A stretch of 64,000 nt of DNA from JAXMBX01 sp046349635. Lineage in GTDB: Bacteria > Planctomycetota > Planctomycetia > Planctomycetales > Planctomycetaceae. Below the pieces are notes generated by a model. The model was not told the DNA's origin and did no database searches. It worked only from the letters and a program-made list of their open reading frames with translations. The translations under genes were made by a program, and so were the position numbers. Each line of letters begins with the position of its first letter. Within the stretch, counting starts at the first letter, position 1. The stretch spans positions 1 to 64,000 of the forward strand of contig JAXMBX010000021.1 of assembly GCA_046349635.1 (NCBI GenBank), given 5' to 3'. This document shows, in pieces, positions 35,101 to 43,730 of this stretch.

Positions 35101-35485
35101 GATCGACGTTTATCGCAAGCTCTCCCGAGTGGCGAGTCTGGAGGATCTGGAGAGTTTGTCGGCGGAACTTCGAGATCGCTTTGGTCCGCCCCCTCCGGAG
35201 ACGATGACTTTACTGGAACTCAAGAAGTTGCAGGTGCTGGCGCAAACCTGGCAAATTGACGACATCCACCTTGAAGGTGAATTCGCCGTGCTGGGCTACC
35301 GCCACCCGCGCAAGATTAAACAACTGGCGGAAACTGCCGGAGGAAGGCTCCGAATCGTCGATCAGAAGTCGGCGTATTTCGTTCTCAATCCGGAAGATAC
35401 GACGTCGGAAGGTTTGTTGAATTCCCTCAAAGCGCTGTTGCAGACAGACGCGGAACCGGCCTATAATCCGCCCCCTTCCGTCTGA
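32156..35485 (+). CDS. mfd: Transcription-repair coupling factor Mfd
   Basis: The 1109-residue product has the full Mfd order. First come UvrB-like domains (WGSACALVSASLV, PAWEARPRERLAYDPILGAR, VERPGEYAFHGGILDIFSID). Then the RNA-polymerase-interacting domain (EGDFVVHLNHGIARYRGMKL), and the helicase core with Walker A LICGDVGFGKTEVAIRAAFK, DEEQRFGVEAKEKLK, LSATPIPRTLHLSLLGIRDI, VATTIIESGLDIPQANTIFI and QLRGRVGRDRHRAYCYLL. Last is a C-terminal TRCF domain (PPETMTLLELKKLQVLAQTW). It removes stalled RNA polymerase and recruits UvrA. Start ATG 32156 lacks a ribosome site; Met at 32192 (MGARKRPNIRHIRDL) is equally possible. Confidence 0.98.
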   Translation: MRPLTLRLSLCIMGARKRPNIRHIRDLVPLVAGQPGYAEIVAALQRGESATIDGAWGSACALVSASLVTQATQSLLIVLPRLSDVDEFAYDLAGFLGTDPVILPAWEARPRERLAYDPILGARLAVARKCRDAQPPDVIVTSLAGLLQPLPAQEVLDHATRTLQVGQSIDPEDLAEQLRAVGCERVTSVERPGEYAFHGGILDIFSIDSPHPLRIEFFGDDIESLRRFDAETQTRVEELKSAPLTFFREEDLAGLFDGKFDGRSFLDDFPSAAWIMLHDLAELEMEGKQYLHRLDDPRGFFSVQSAFARCTQHPTVSLSALPVSTWETTCHLRVESIERFKGHSLEAIKELASIVGLDESVLLACHNEGEQRRLTELLAETDLPSTGRIELCVGHVAHGFRLVEDRIIVLSDHELFGRRDVRQSQPRKRIESRAIDTFLELVEGDFVVHLNHGIARYRGMKLVEKGEQQEEHLILEFRDKVQLYVPVTLIHLVQKYVGGAKGVPQLSKVGSSSWEKKKQSVAQALVNLAGEMIQLQAEREMKPGIAFPPDSHWQTEFEASFPFQETEDQLRAISDIKGDMTRPRPMDRLICGDVGFGKTEVAIRAAFKAIDAGKQVAVLVPTTILAEQHYRTFTERMAEYPFRIEVLSRFRTKSQQKQILEDLKTGAVDLVIGTHRLVQSDVEFHELGAIIIDEEQRFGVEAKEKLKRLRLELDVLTLSATPIPRTLHLSLLGIRDISNLTTPPQDRQRVETRICRFDEALIRQGIMRELNRSGQVYFVHNKVYNIETIADRLQGIVPEARIGIAHGQMPEHELEEVMVAFVTGQLDILVATTIIESGLDIPQANTIFIHEADRYGLADLHQLRGRVGRDRHRAYCYLLLEEGKHLTVDAAKRMKAIEEFSELGAGFRIALRDLEIRGAGNILGNEQSGHIASVGYELYCQMLENAVRRLKKEPLRQMRHVAVDLPLVAHLPGSYVPPGRPKIDVYRKLSRVASLEDLESLSAELRDRFGPPPPETMTLLELKKLQVLAQTWQIDDIHLEGEFAVLGYRHPRKIKQLAETAGGRLRIVDQKSAYFVLNPEDTTSEGLLNSLKALLQTDAEPAYNPPPSV

Positions 35486-35681
35486 CCGGTGGACGATCCT
35501 TACGGATTCGAAACCCTTGGGAATGCACAATTTCCCTGGCTTCAGCCGCTGAGAGTCAACATCGGTCCCGGATCACGCCTCTCCGCATACGGCGCCCCAT
35601 TGCGGCGAGACGTCCCCGACACTTCTCTCTGATGACAGGGATGTCATTCGGTCTACCTCACGGAATGAGGCGTTTTCCTTC

Positions 35682-36995
35682 ATGCGCGTTTCGGTTGCCG
35701 GTTCCCTCGCATTGATTTGTGCCCTGCTCGGCTGCGAATCCATGCGCACGGTCAAGGTCGATAACCCGGTGGTGGGTCCTCCCCCACCCCGCGTCGTCGA
35801 TGCGTCCAGCCAGAACCATCTCAACCTCGCCTCCAAAGCACACCGCAACAAAAAATCCTCCTCGGAAGAAACTCAACTCGCCCGCGCCTCCGATGGCGAC
35901 GAACGGGACTCCGAGGTCCGCCCCGTCAGCCGTGAAGTGGACATCCAGGACATCCACGGCGATACCGTCGTCGCCACGGTCAACGAGTCCCCGCTCTTTG
36001 CCCGGGACGTGCTGGGTGCCAAAGCCTCGAATATCCACATGGCTCTGAAGGCCGTCGAACACCAATTCAAAGATGACCCGGACCCACAGAATATCGTCCG
36101 GGCCAAAGCGACCATTCAGAAGCACCAGGAAATGATCCTCAAGCAGAATCTTCCTGCCGCGATCGACGTCCGCCTGATCGTTCTGGCTTTGAAAGCCGAA
36201 GTCAAACCCGACCAGCTCAAAACTCTGCAGGAGAGTATCGACGTCGCATTTCGCAGTTCCAAAGAGCAGGAGTTGATGCACAGCTTCGGCGTCAAAGACC
36301 TTCTGGGACTCGAACAAAGAATGGCCGAGGTGGGGTTAGACTACCAGCACCTAAAACAATCCTATTCCGAAGTCGAAATGGCGCATGCCTACATGGGATT
36401 GAAGGGGAGCAAGCCCGTCGATCCCGACCGTTCCGAAATGCTCGCGTATTACGACGACCACCGCGACGAGTACGCTTTTCCGGCCACCGTCAAGTGGCAG
36501 CAGATTCTCGTCAAAAGCAGTAAGCATGGATCCTCCGAAGGCGCGCGCAAGGTCATCGATGAAGCCGCCCAGGCCCTCCTCGACGGCAAATCCTTCACGG
36601 AAGTCGCCCGCGAATATTCGGAAGGCCCCACCGCCAATGACGGCGGAATCTACAACTGGATGAAGGCCGGCTCGCTCGTCGACAAGGAGCTCGAAAAGAA
36701 ACTCTTCCAGGTGCCCGTGGGAGAGGTGAGCCCCGTGATCGAGGCGAAAGACGGCTGGCAGATCGTGGTGGTTCTCAATCGCAAGGCCGCCGGCCACCTC
36801 AAATTCGAGGACAAGCAGAAGGAGATCAAGAATATCCTGATGCAAAAGCAAATGCGGGAATCAGCGGAAAAGCTGGCCAAGGATCTTCGCAAATCCGCCG
36901 TGATCTGGACCATCTTCGACGACGAGCGCAGTCCTCTGGCCGCCAATGCGGAGACCGACTCAAAAGAATCGGACGAGCAACCCGCGGAAGAGTAG
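35682..36995 (+). CDS. Parvulin-type peptidyl-prolyl isomerase lipoprotein
   Basis: The 437-residue product has a lipoprotein signal ending in LLGC (Cys18), a Lys/Ser-rich linker, a SurA-like helical N-domain (VATVNESPLFARDVLGAKAS, LKQNLPAAIDVRLIVLALKA), and a rotamase domain (KWQQILVKSSKHGSSEGARK, FTEVAREYSEGPTANDGGIY, FQVPVGEVSPVIEAKDGWQI). It probably assists folding of secreted proteins at the membrane. GAGG lies about 11 nt before the ATG. A 6-bp hairpin (35632-35647) is in the leader. The last 36 nt overlap the convergent chrA gene in antisense. Confidence 0.92.
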   Translation: MRVSVAGSLALICALLGCESMRTVKVDNPVVGPPPPRVVDASSQNHLNLASKAHRNKKSSSEETQLARASDGDERDSEVRPVSREVDIQDIHGDTVVATVNESPLFARDVLGAKASNIHMALKAVEHQFKDDPDPQNIVRAKATIQKHQEMILKQNLPAAIDVRLIVLALKAEVKPDQLKTLQESIDVAFRSSKEQELMHSFGVKDLLGLEQRMAEVGLDYQHLKQSYSEVEMAHAYMGLKGSKPVDPDRSEMLAYYDDHRDEYAFPATVKWQQILVKSSKHGSSEGARKVIDEAAQALLDGKSFTEVAREYSEGPTANDGGIYNWMKAGSLVDKELEKKLFQVPVGEVSPVIEAKDGWQIVVVLNRKAAGHLKFEDKQKEIKNILMQKQMRESAEKLAKDLRKSAVIWTIFDDERSPLAANAETDSKESDEQPAEE

Positions 36996-38345
36996 CCCCA
37001 GCAGGGAACTCACCAGCAGGGTCGGGATCATCCCCACGTGCCGCCATAACATGGCATAAGCCGCCCCGAGCATCAGCACCAGCATCCACGGGTCCAGCGT
37101 TCGCACATCCGGCACTGTGATCTGCACCATTCCCCAGTTCAAGTCATGCACCTGGCCGAACAGCGTCCGCAACGCGAACCACAGCGCCAGGTTCAGTACC
37201 ACCCCCACCACCGCCGCAGTAATGCAGGTCAGTGCGGCACTCCAGCTTTTATTCTTTCGCAAGGCTTCCACGTAGGGCGCGCCGGTGAAGATGTACAGGA
37301 AGCAGGGGACATAGGTGGCCCATGTTGTGAGAAACGATGCCAGCAATGCCGCCATGAGCGGACTGAACGGCGCCGGGTTGCGCACTGCTCCCAGATACGC
37401 CACGAACTGCACCACCTGGATCAAAGGGCCGGGTGTTGTCTCCGCCAGTCCCAGCCCATCCAACATTTCACCTGCCGTCAACCAGTGATACCGCTCGACG
37501 GCCTGCTGCGCCACGTACGGCAGCACGGCATAAGCCCCCCCGAAAGTCACCAGGGCAGCCCGGCTGAAAAACAATTCCTGCTGGACCAGCACGTGGTCCC
37601 ACCCCAGCCACGGCACCAGACACGCAAACGGCAACACCCACAGGAACGCACTCACGATGAAGATCCGCACGGCCCTCATCAGGTTGGGCTGAAAGTACGG
37701 GTCCGAACTGATCTGGCGGTCCAGTAAGCCCTCACCAAAATCCTGCTGCGCGGATTTCTTCGGAGCAGGGGGGTGAAATTGCGCCGGCCAGATTTTCCCC
37801 CCCAGCCAACCGAGCACGCCCGCGGTGAGAATGATCGCGGGAAACGGAATTCGCAACACGAAGATCGCGAGGAACGCAAACCCGGCGATTACGAGCATCA
37901 TGCGGGTCTTCAAAGCGCGTTTCCCGATCCGGATCAGTGCCTCGATCACCACCGCGAGGACCGCCGCTTTCAATCCGTAGAACAGTCCCTCCACGGCGGG
38001 AACGTGCTGCCATGTCGTGTAAATAAAACTCATGACCAAGATCGACAGAAACCCCGGCAGTACAAACAGGCTACCGGCGATCAGGCCGCCCCGGATCTTG
38101 AACAGCAGCCACCCCGTGTAGGTCACCAGTTGCTGTGCCTCCGGCCCGGGGAGCAGCATGCAATAATTCAGCGCGTGCAGGAACCGTTCCTCGCTCAGCC
38201 AGCGTTTCTCTTCGACCAGGATCCGGTGCATTACCGCAATCTGTCCGCTCGGTCCCCCGAAACTGAGCGCCGCGATCCTCACCCATACCCGCAGGGCTTC
38301 CGAAAACGTAATCTTCCCCGTTTCGGGGCACACTTCCGAACTCAA
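36960..38345 (-). CDS. chrA: Chromate transporter ChrA (long, two-domain form)
   Basis: The 461-residue product contains two copies of the CHR domain: FGGPSGQIAVMHRILVEEKR, LNYCMLLPGPEAQQLVTYTG in the first half, and TFGGAYAVLPYVAQQAVERY, DGLGLAETTPGPLIQVVQFV in the second. It has about ten membrane helices. The family exports chromate and is often present without chromate stress. I chose TTG 38345 because GGAGG lies 7 nt upstream; the ATG between them is out of frame. The 3' end overlaps the parvulin gene by 36 nt. A 6-bp hairpin lies in the divergent region with the methyltransferase gene. Confidence 0.95.
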   Translation of the reverse strand: MSSEVCPETGKITFSEALRVWVRIAALSFGGPSGQIAVMHRILVEEKRWLSEERFLHALNYCMLLPGPEAQQLVTYTGWLLFKIRGGLIAGSLFVLPGFLSILVMSFIYTTWQHVPAVEGLFYGLKAAVLAVVIEALIRIGKRALKTRMMLVIAGFAFLAIFVLRIPFPAIILTAGVLGWLGGKIWPAQFHPPAPKKSAQQDFGEGLLDRQISSDPYFQPNLMRAVRIFIVSAFLWVLPFACLVPWLGWDHVLVQQELFFSRAALVTFGGAYAVLPYVAQQAVERYHWLTAGEMLDGLGLAETTPGPLIQVVQFVAYLGAVRNPAPFSPLMAALLASFLTTWATYVPCFLYIFTGAPYVEALRKNKSWSAALTCITAAVVGVVLNLALWFALRTLFGQVHDLNWGMVQITVPDVRTLDPWMLVLMLGAAYAMLWRHVGMIPTLLVSSLLGLLFRGLLVRFF

Positions 38346-38389
38346 GTCGCATCCTCCCGCCGGATCACGGATTGCACCTGCGGAGTTCT

Positions 38390-38405
38390 CTCCCTATAAA
38401 GGGAG
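38390..38405. promoter_or_regulatory. Small hairpin in the chrA/PIMT divergent region
   Basis: CTCCCT (38390-38395) pairs with AGGGAG (38400-38405) across ATAA. It lies 45 nt from the chrA start and 63 nt from the methyltransferase start. It may be an operator; no regulator gene is adjacent. Confidence 0.25.
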
Positions 38406-38467
38406 TCAACGCCACCTACAGGCTTTATTAATTTCGTAAGTCAGGGATGAATTCTCTGAGGGGCATT

Positions 38468-39724
38468 ATGCCAAGAATCCTGCTGCTCTGCCTGCTTCTG
38501 GCCGGTGATCTCGCCTGGGGACAAAACACTCCCCCGAAAATCGGGCTCACACGGGCCAAGGTGATCGACGATACTCAGGCTGAAAAGGCGCGGCACGAAA
38601 TGGTCCGCCAGGTCATCGCCCGCGAGGGGATCGAAAACCCAGCGGTCCTGCAGGCCATGCGCACCGTCCCGCGCCACTTCTTCGTCCCCTCCAATCTGGT
38701 CCGCATGGCCTATTTCGACCAGGCTCTTCCGATCGGATTCAAACAGACGATCTCCCCACCGTTCATCGTGGCCTACATGACGCAGACCCTTGATCCCAAG
38801 CCCACGGATCGGGTTCTCGAAATCGGTACGGGGAGCGGCTATCAGGCCTCCATCCTTTCCGGAATCGTGAAAGAGGTCTACACGATTGAGATCGTGAAAC
38901 CGCTCGCCGATCAGGCCCTGCAGCGATTCAAGGATCTCGGCTACACCAATGTCCACGCCAAAGCGGGGGACGGTTACCAGGGCTGGCCCGAACATGCCCC
39001 GTTCGACAAGATCATCGTCACCTGTTCCCCGGAGGAGGTGCCACAGCCCCTGATCGACCAATTGAAGGAAGGAGGGCGGATGATCGTCCCTCTGGGGGAA
39101 CGCTATCAGCAAATGTTTTACCTCTTCGAAAAGAAGGATGGCAAACTCGTCAAGCAAAAACTCATTCCCACTCTTTTCGTTCCGATGACCGGGACCTCGG
39201 AAGATCGCCGCAAAGTCCTCCCCGATCCGCTCCACCCCGTGCTCTTGAACGGCAGCTTTGAGGAAGTCGATGAGGAAACAAAACTCCCCAGGCGCTGGCA
39301 TTACCAGCGGCAGACGAGTCTCATGCATGATGCTCCTCCCGATGGCCAGAATTACCTTCGCATTCAAAACACCGACCCCGGCCGCTTCGCCCAGATCCTG
39401 CAGGCCATGGCTGTCGACGGCAAACACATTGGAGCGATGGAAATCCGCCTCTGGGTCCGCACGAACGGCATTCAAAAGGGAAACCAGCGCTACGAGCGGG
39501 CCGGCCTGATCGTCCACTTCTTTGATGAAAACCGCCAGCAGTTCACGCAACCTCTCCATCCCTGGGATGGGACTTCCGCCTGGCGGCAGATTTCTCTCAC
39601 AATTCCCGTCCCTCCCAAAGCCAAAGAAGCGATCTTTCACGTCGGCCTGAATGGGAGCGTCGGAACGCTCGATATCGATGACATTCAAATGACCCCCATC
39701 CCACGGTCACGCGAGAACCCCTGA
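38468..39724 (+). CDS. pcm: Exported protein-L-isoaspartate O-methyltransferase with extra C-terminal domain
   Basis: The 418-residue product starts at ATG 38468 with GAGGGG close upstream (an ATG at 38447 is in frame but has a weaker site). A signal peptide (MPRILLLCLLLAGDLAWGQ) precedes a complete PIMT domain: AREGIENPAVLQAMRTVPRH, FVPSNLVRMAYFDQALPIGF, QTISPPFIVAYM, SAM motif VLEIGTGSGYQASILSG (about 116-132), GDGYQGWPEHAPFDKIIVT. PIMT repairs isoaspartate in damaged proteins using SAM and is normally about 210-220 residues. Residues from about 245 form an added beta-rich domain (VLLNGSFEEVDEETKLPRRW, WDGTSAWRQISLTIPVPPKA) resembling carbohydrate-binding sandwiches. Export of a SAM-dependent enzyme is puzzling. 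Confidence 0.92.
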   Translation: MPRILLLCLLLAGDLAWGQNTPPKIGLTRAKVIDDTQAEKARHEMVRQVIAREGIENPAVLQAMRTVPRHFFVPSNLVRMAYFDQALPIGFKQTISPPFIVAYMTQTLDPKPTDRVLEIGTGSGYQASILSGIVKEVYTIEIVKPLADQALQRFKDLGYTNVHAKAGDGYQGWPEHAPFDKIIVTCSPEEVPQPLIDQLKEGGRMIVPLGERYQQMFYLFEKKDGKLVKQKLIPTLFVPMTGTSEDRRKVLPDPLHPVLLNGSFEEVDEETKLPRRWHYQRQTSLMHDAPPDGQNYLRIQNTDPGRFAQILQAMAVDGKHIGAMEIRLWVRTNGIQKGNQRYERAGLIVHFFDENRQQFTQPLHPWDGTSAWRQISLTIPVPPKAKEAIFHVGLNGSVGTLDIDDIQMTPIPRSRENP

Positions 39725-39898
39725 AATACCCTCCCCACGGTTCCGGAGTATTTCGATGCGAAATCAATTCTCTGTTTCGCGCTCGGAACCCGAACGCCGG
39801 GCAGATCACATCGGATTCCGGGTGGTGGCCGTACAACCCTGATCTCCCGTGAAAAAAAAACGGCGATTTTACCGCATTTTCCGCCCCAGATATCGTTC

Positions 39899-39928
39899 TG
39901 GACTCGATTCCCCGGTTCTCACTATACT
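39899..39928 (+). promoter_or_regulatory. Candidate sigma-70 promoter of the two-domain oxidoreductase gene
   Basis: TGGACT (39899-39904) and TATACT (39923-39928) are separated by 18 nt. The transcript would begin near 39935, leaving a leader of about 64 nt before ATG 39999, which has AAGGA upstream. Hexamers score 4/6 and 5/6 against consensus. Confidence 0.5.
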
Positions 39929-39998
39929 CCCGCTCTAAATCCGTTCCCGGGGAGATTTTCCGCTCTATAGATTCCACTCCGACATTGAAGGACTCGAC

Positions 39999-42104
39999 AT
40001 GCCCTCGCACGTCATGGAAGACAGTGGCACCACTCGCAACGCGCACGCAGTCTCTGCCCGCAGAACGGAACCCCAACTGCAGAGTCTGCTCCCTCATCAG
40101 GACAAGGGGGCCCGGGCTGTCGTCGGCCAGGCGGTCGTTCGTTTTCCGGCGCAAGTTCCCCAGCCGGGGCGTGTGCTGATCGCCGTAGAAACCGCCGCCC
40201 GTCTCCAGCAGGGAATCAGCGGCGAACCTGCCTCGAAGCGGATCGTCCGACTCGTCCGTTCACGTCTCTATCAAGTCCCCGATGTCCTCGTCCACGACGG
40301 CATGCAGACGCTGCTCCGCAAGGCGGTCCACATGTTCCGCCGCGAGCAGGCTGATTTCTATCACGACCTCGCCGGTTTCACAGGACGCGTCATCGCGGAT
40401 CTCAGTTCGAATCCTCTCCCCGCGGGGACACTCGTCGCCGGTTTCTCGCTCACGCATCCCGGGCTTTGCGAACAGGTCGTCGCCCGCCGCGGCTGCCTTT
40501 GGACGGTGAATTCTCACGCCCATCCGGATGATGCCTCCCTCGGCCTGTGGGGTGGACTCCTCTCCTCTGCCCTCGATCTTGTGGAGAAAGAAGGCGCGGT
40601 TCAGATCATCGGCGAAGGCCGACTCGCGGATCTCGCATTCGCTTTGGCGCGTCATCGTGCTATTCCGCTCGATGCCAAGGCCACCAGTTGCATCGTCGTC
40701 AGCCGGATCAATACGCCACAACACGCGACCCCCGCGCGCGCCATCGGCATCGACCTGCCGGAAACCCTCCTCCGCGAAATGTTTCCGCAAGCCGCTCAAT
40801 ATTCCGCGTTCGACCTCAAGGGGATGCTCTTCAACGAAGACACGCTGCTCGACCTGTACTATCCCGATGGAGATTTGATTTATCCCGAGTGGTTCCAGCC
40901 CGCCTCCGTGGGCCGGTTCCTGGATGACCTCGCCTACATTTCGCACACCTGTCCCCCCACCGTTCCCGCCTCACAACAGAAGCTGGGAGAAGGGATCACG
41001 GTTGACCGCCTCGACTCGCGCACGCGCCTGTTCCGATTCGAGAATCCCACCGCGAACATCCATGTCCGCCCCGTCCCCTCACAAAACACCAACGTTCGTC
41101 CCAAGCGCGCCGACGGCATCGGCCTCAGCCTCATCGGGGGAGGACGCTGGCCTCTCGGGATGGTGGTTCGCCGTGTCGCCTCCGATCCGCGCATCGATCT
41201 GCGCGGCATCTGCGACCGCCGCCCGGAAGCCGCCTATCTGGCCGGGGAAGCGCTCCCCTTCGCCTGGACCAGCACTCGCCCCGAAGATGCGTTTGAAGAC
41301 AAGGACACGGATGCCATCGCCGTTGCTCCCTACCACGGAATGCACGCCCCCTTCGCCGCGGCCGTTCTGCGAGCCGGCAAGCATTGCTTTGTCGAGAAAC
41401 CTCCCGTTATCAACCAGGAACAACTCGACGATTTGAAGGACGCCGCCTGTCACTCCGACAAACTGCTCTACGTCGGCTACAACCGCCGCTTTGCCCCTTT
41501 GAATGACCGGATCGGCAAGCTCCTCAGCGAACGCCAGGGACCGATCTTCATGAACTTCGTGATGCGGGCTGTCGATGTCCCGCGCTACGACTGGTACCAC
41601 TGGGCCTCCAACGGCAACCGCATTCTCTCCAACGTCTGCCACATCATCGACTACTCGTTGTATCTCGCCGCCCCAGCTTTGCCGGTCACGGTGACCGCCA
41701 CGACCGCCATCAAGGGGCGCGAAGATGAAAACGTCATCGTCACCATCTGCTTCGACGACGGCAGCATGGCGAACCTCGTCTACACGAATAAAGGCAAGGT
41801 CGCCCATGGTTACTTCCAGCGCTACCTGATCGCCAAGGACGACCTCTTTATCGAAGTCGATGGCTTCGCCAGTATGGTCGCCCGGGCCAGCAGCAAGGTG
41901 GTCGATCGCTGGAAGGGGGTTCTCGACATGGGTCACCGCCGCCAGATGAAAGCCTTCGGCGACGCCCTCGCCACGAACGGCCCCTCCCCGATCTGCCTGC
42001 GGGACACCCTGATCTCCGCCCAGACGGTTGTCGCCGCGGCCCAGGCTGCCCAGCTCGGCCGCCCCGTGACCCTCAACCTGGCACCGTACCTGAACTTGCG
42101 GTAA
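39999..42104 (+). CDS. Two-domain oxidoreductase: degenerate MDR plus Gfo/Idh/MocA domain
   Basis: The 701-residue product has an N-terminal half reminiscent of medium-chain dehydrogenases (GRVLIAVETAARLQQGISGE, FTGRVIADLSSNPLPAGTLV, VQIIGEGRLADLAFALARHR), but catalytic zinc ligands and a clean GxGxxG are missing. From about residue 370 it has a Gfo/Idh/MocA domain: GLSLIGGGRWPLGMVVRRVA, DAIAVAPYHGMHAPFAAAVL, AGKHCFVEKPPVINQEQLDD (EKP motif), YVGYNRRFAPLNDRIG, CHIIDYSLYLA. Proteins with this fusion occur in cell-surface polysaccharide loci. The N-terminal resemblance is a pattern call; the C-terminal domain is secure. It is monocistronic, with its own promoter. Confidence 0.85.
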   Translation: MPSHVMEDSGTTRNAHAVSARRTEPQLQSLLPHQDKGARAVVGQAVVRFPAQVPQPGRVLIAVETAARLQQGISGEPASKRIVRLVRSRLYQVPDVLVHDGMQTLLRKAVHMFRREQADFYHDLAGFTGRVIADLSSNPLPAGTLVAGFSLTHPGLCEQVVARRGCLWTVNSHAHPDDASLGLWGGLLSSALDLVEKEGAVQIIGEGRLADLAFALARHRAIPLDAKATSCIVVSRINTPQHATPARAIGIDLPETLLREMFPQAAQYSAFDLKGMLFNEDTLLDLYYPDGDLIYPEWFQPASVGRFLDDLAYISHTCPPTVPASQQKLGEGITVDRLDSRTRLFRFENPTANIHVRPVPSQNTNVRPKRADGIGLSLIGGGRWPLGMVVRRVASDPRIDLRGICDRRPEAAYLAGEALPFAWTSTRPEDAFEDKDTDAIAVAPYHGMHAPFAAAVLRAGKHCFVEKPPVINQEQLDDLKDAACHSDKLLYVGYNRRFAPLNDRIGKLLSERQGPIFMNFVMRAVDVPRYDWYHWASNGNRILSNVCHIIDYSLYLAAPALPVTVTATTAIKGREDENVIVTICFDDGSMANLVYTNKGKVAHGYFQRYLIAKDDLFIEVDGFASMVARASSKVVDRWKGVLDMGHRRQMKAFGDALATNGPSPICLRDTLISAQTVVAAAQAAQLGRPVTLNLAPYLNLR

Positions 42105-42128
42105 GTCTCACACTGCCCGGTAGTCCAA

Positions 42129-42149
42129 GTGACCGCGTCGAGGAACAGG
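42129..42149 (+). repeat. 21-bp direct repeat, copy 1
   Basis: This copy starts 25 nt after the oxidoreductase stop. It begins GTGACCGCGTC and ends CAGG, and matches the copy at 43731-43751 at 19 of 21 positions. The two copies bracket the Calx-beta gene. Confidence 0.7.
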
Positions 42150-42268
42150 GTGGCCTTGGCCTTCTCGAATTGGCGGAACCCGCCATTGAGAAACCCTCCT
42201 ATCCACTCGTAGCCTGAATATAGAGACGACTTATTATTCAGCCGCGAGTCTAGCAGGGAGATGTCGCC

Positions 42269-43717
42269 ATGTGGCTCCGCAATTTCAATAACTGGATCGG
42301 ACCAGAACGGAAGGGTTCAAAAAACCGAGCAAAAAGGGACATGCGACGCCGGTCACTCCATCGTTGGGACGACTTGGAAACTCGCATCCTTCCGGCTGCC
42401 GTGATTGTCGCTGCGGCTCCAAACCTGGAAACGACCGAAGCTGGCGGAACCGCGCATTTCTCGGTGAAGCTCGACACACAACCGACCTCTGACGTGACAA
42501 TTCGAGTCCGCAGTTCCAATCCCCAGGAGGGAACCCCTGCGGTCAGCCAACTGGTATTCACTGCCACAAACTGGGACGCCGCACAGGTAGTGACTGTCAC
42601 CGGTGTGGATGATGCCATCGATGACGATGACGCCGCTTATTTCATCATTCTCGACAAGCTTAAGACCAAGGACAAGAATTTCAAAAAACAGAATCCCAGC
42701 GATATTTCGTTGACAAATCGCGATGATGATACGGCGGGAGTTATTGTCACTCCTACCGCGGGACTGCAGACCACTGAAGGCGGGGGGACGGCCTCGTTTA
42801 CTGTCCGCCTCGGCAGTCAGCCATTGAAAACCGTGCATATCAGCATGCACAGCTCGAATGTGCAGGAAGGAACTTCACCTGCCTCGCGTTCTTTCAATAA
42901 AAGTAACTGGAATGTCCCCCAGACTGTAACCGTCGCCGGTGTGAATGATTTCATCGCCGACGGCAACCAGAACTATCAGATCCTTTTCAGCCCGGCGGAA
43001 AGCAGCGATCCCAAATACAACGGACTCGTCGGTTCCCCGGTTTCTCTCGTTAATCTTGACGATGACGCCGCCCGCCTGATTGTGTCACCCGCTTCCGGCC
43101 TGATCGTCAATGAGGGAGGAATTAAGACTGTCTCGGTCCGACTCAACACCCAACCCACTGCAAATGTCATCGTTACAATCGCAGGAGGGAATGGCGAAGC
43201 CACCGTCACCCCTGACCAGCTGGTCTTCACGCCCCAGAACTGGACCAATCCGCAACTCTTCACGATCCACGGAACGCAAGATGGCGTTCAGGATGGAGAC
43301 AAACTTTTCAATTTTACGATTCAGACCACCAGTGCCGATCCTGCGTATAATGGGCTCGCGCAACTTGTCTCCACGACCATACACGACACGACGACCGTCA
43401 GTAATTTTGACGGCAGCTATACTGGCGGATACTCCGGCACAGTCAGCGGCTACGGTTACACCGAACCCATCAGCGGAAGCGTCGCCTTCTCTGTCTCCGG
43501 ACACTCCATCACAGTCACGGTTCCCGGTGCCGGGTCCGGAACGCTCAGTGATGATGGAACCGGAGATTTCTCAACTTCCGGCGGTTCGGTCGCAGGAGCG
43601 GTGTTCTCCGGAACTTTCAACAAACTTTCCGGCGGAGGGGTATCGGCCAGCGGAACGTGGAGCTACTCACAAGGGGGAGTTACCGGTAGCGGAACGTGGT
43701 CGGCGTCTCGTACGTGA
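42269..43717 (+). CDS. Calx-beta repeat surface protein
   Basis: The 482-residue product begins with a basic N-terminus and the planctomycete surface-protein motif LETRILPAA (about 36-44, like the LEPRxLLSA signature). Three Calx-beta-like repeats of about 105-110 residues follow: TTEAGGTAHFSVKLDTQPTS, TTEGGGTASFTVRLGSQPLK and VNEGGIKTVSVRLNTQPTAN, each with an acidic loop such as DDAIDDDDAAYF that may bind calcium, and each ending in a TVTGV- or TIHGT-like strand. The last 90 residues are Gly/Ser/Thr-rich with VSASGTWSYSQGGVTGSGTW. It is probably an adhesive or structural surface protein. GGAG lies about 9 nt before ATG 42269. 21-bp direct repeats flank the gene. Confidence 0.88.
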   Translation: MWLRNFNNWIGPERKGSKNRAKRDMRRRSLHRWDDLETRILPAAVIVAAAPNLETTEAGGTAHFSVKLDTQPTSDVTIRVRSSNPQEGTPAVSQLVFTATNWDAAQVVTVTGVDDAIDDDDAAYFIILDKLKTKDKNFKKQNPSDISLTNRDDDTAGVIVTPTAGLQTTEGGGTASFTVRLGSQPLKTVHISMHSSNVQEGTSPASRSFNKSNWNVPQTVTVAGVNDFIADGNQNYQILFSPAESSDPKYNGLVGSPVSLVNLDDDAARLIVSPASGLIVNEGGIKTVSVRLNTQPTANVIVTIAGGNGEATVTPDQLVFTPQNWTNPQLFTIHGTQDGVQDGDKLFNFTIQTTSADPAYNGLAQLVSTTIHDTTTVSNFDGSYTGGYSGTVSGYGYTEPISGSVAFSVSGHSITVTVPGAGSGTLSDDGTGDFSTSGGSVAGAVFSGTFNKLSGGGVSASGTWSYSQGGVTGSGTWSASRT

Positions 43718-43730
43718 CGCTGCTTTTCAG

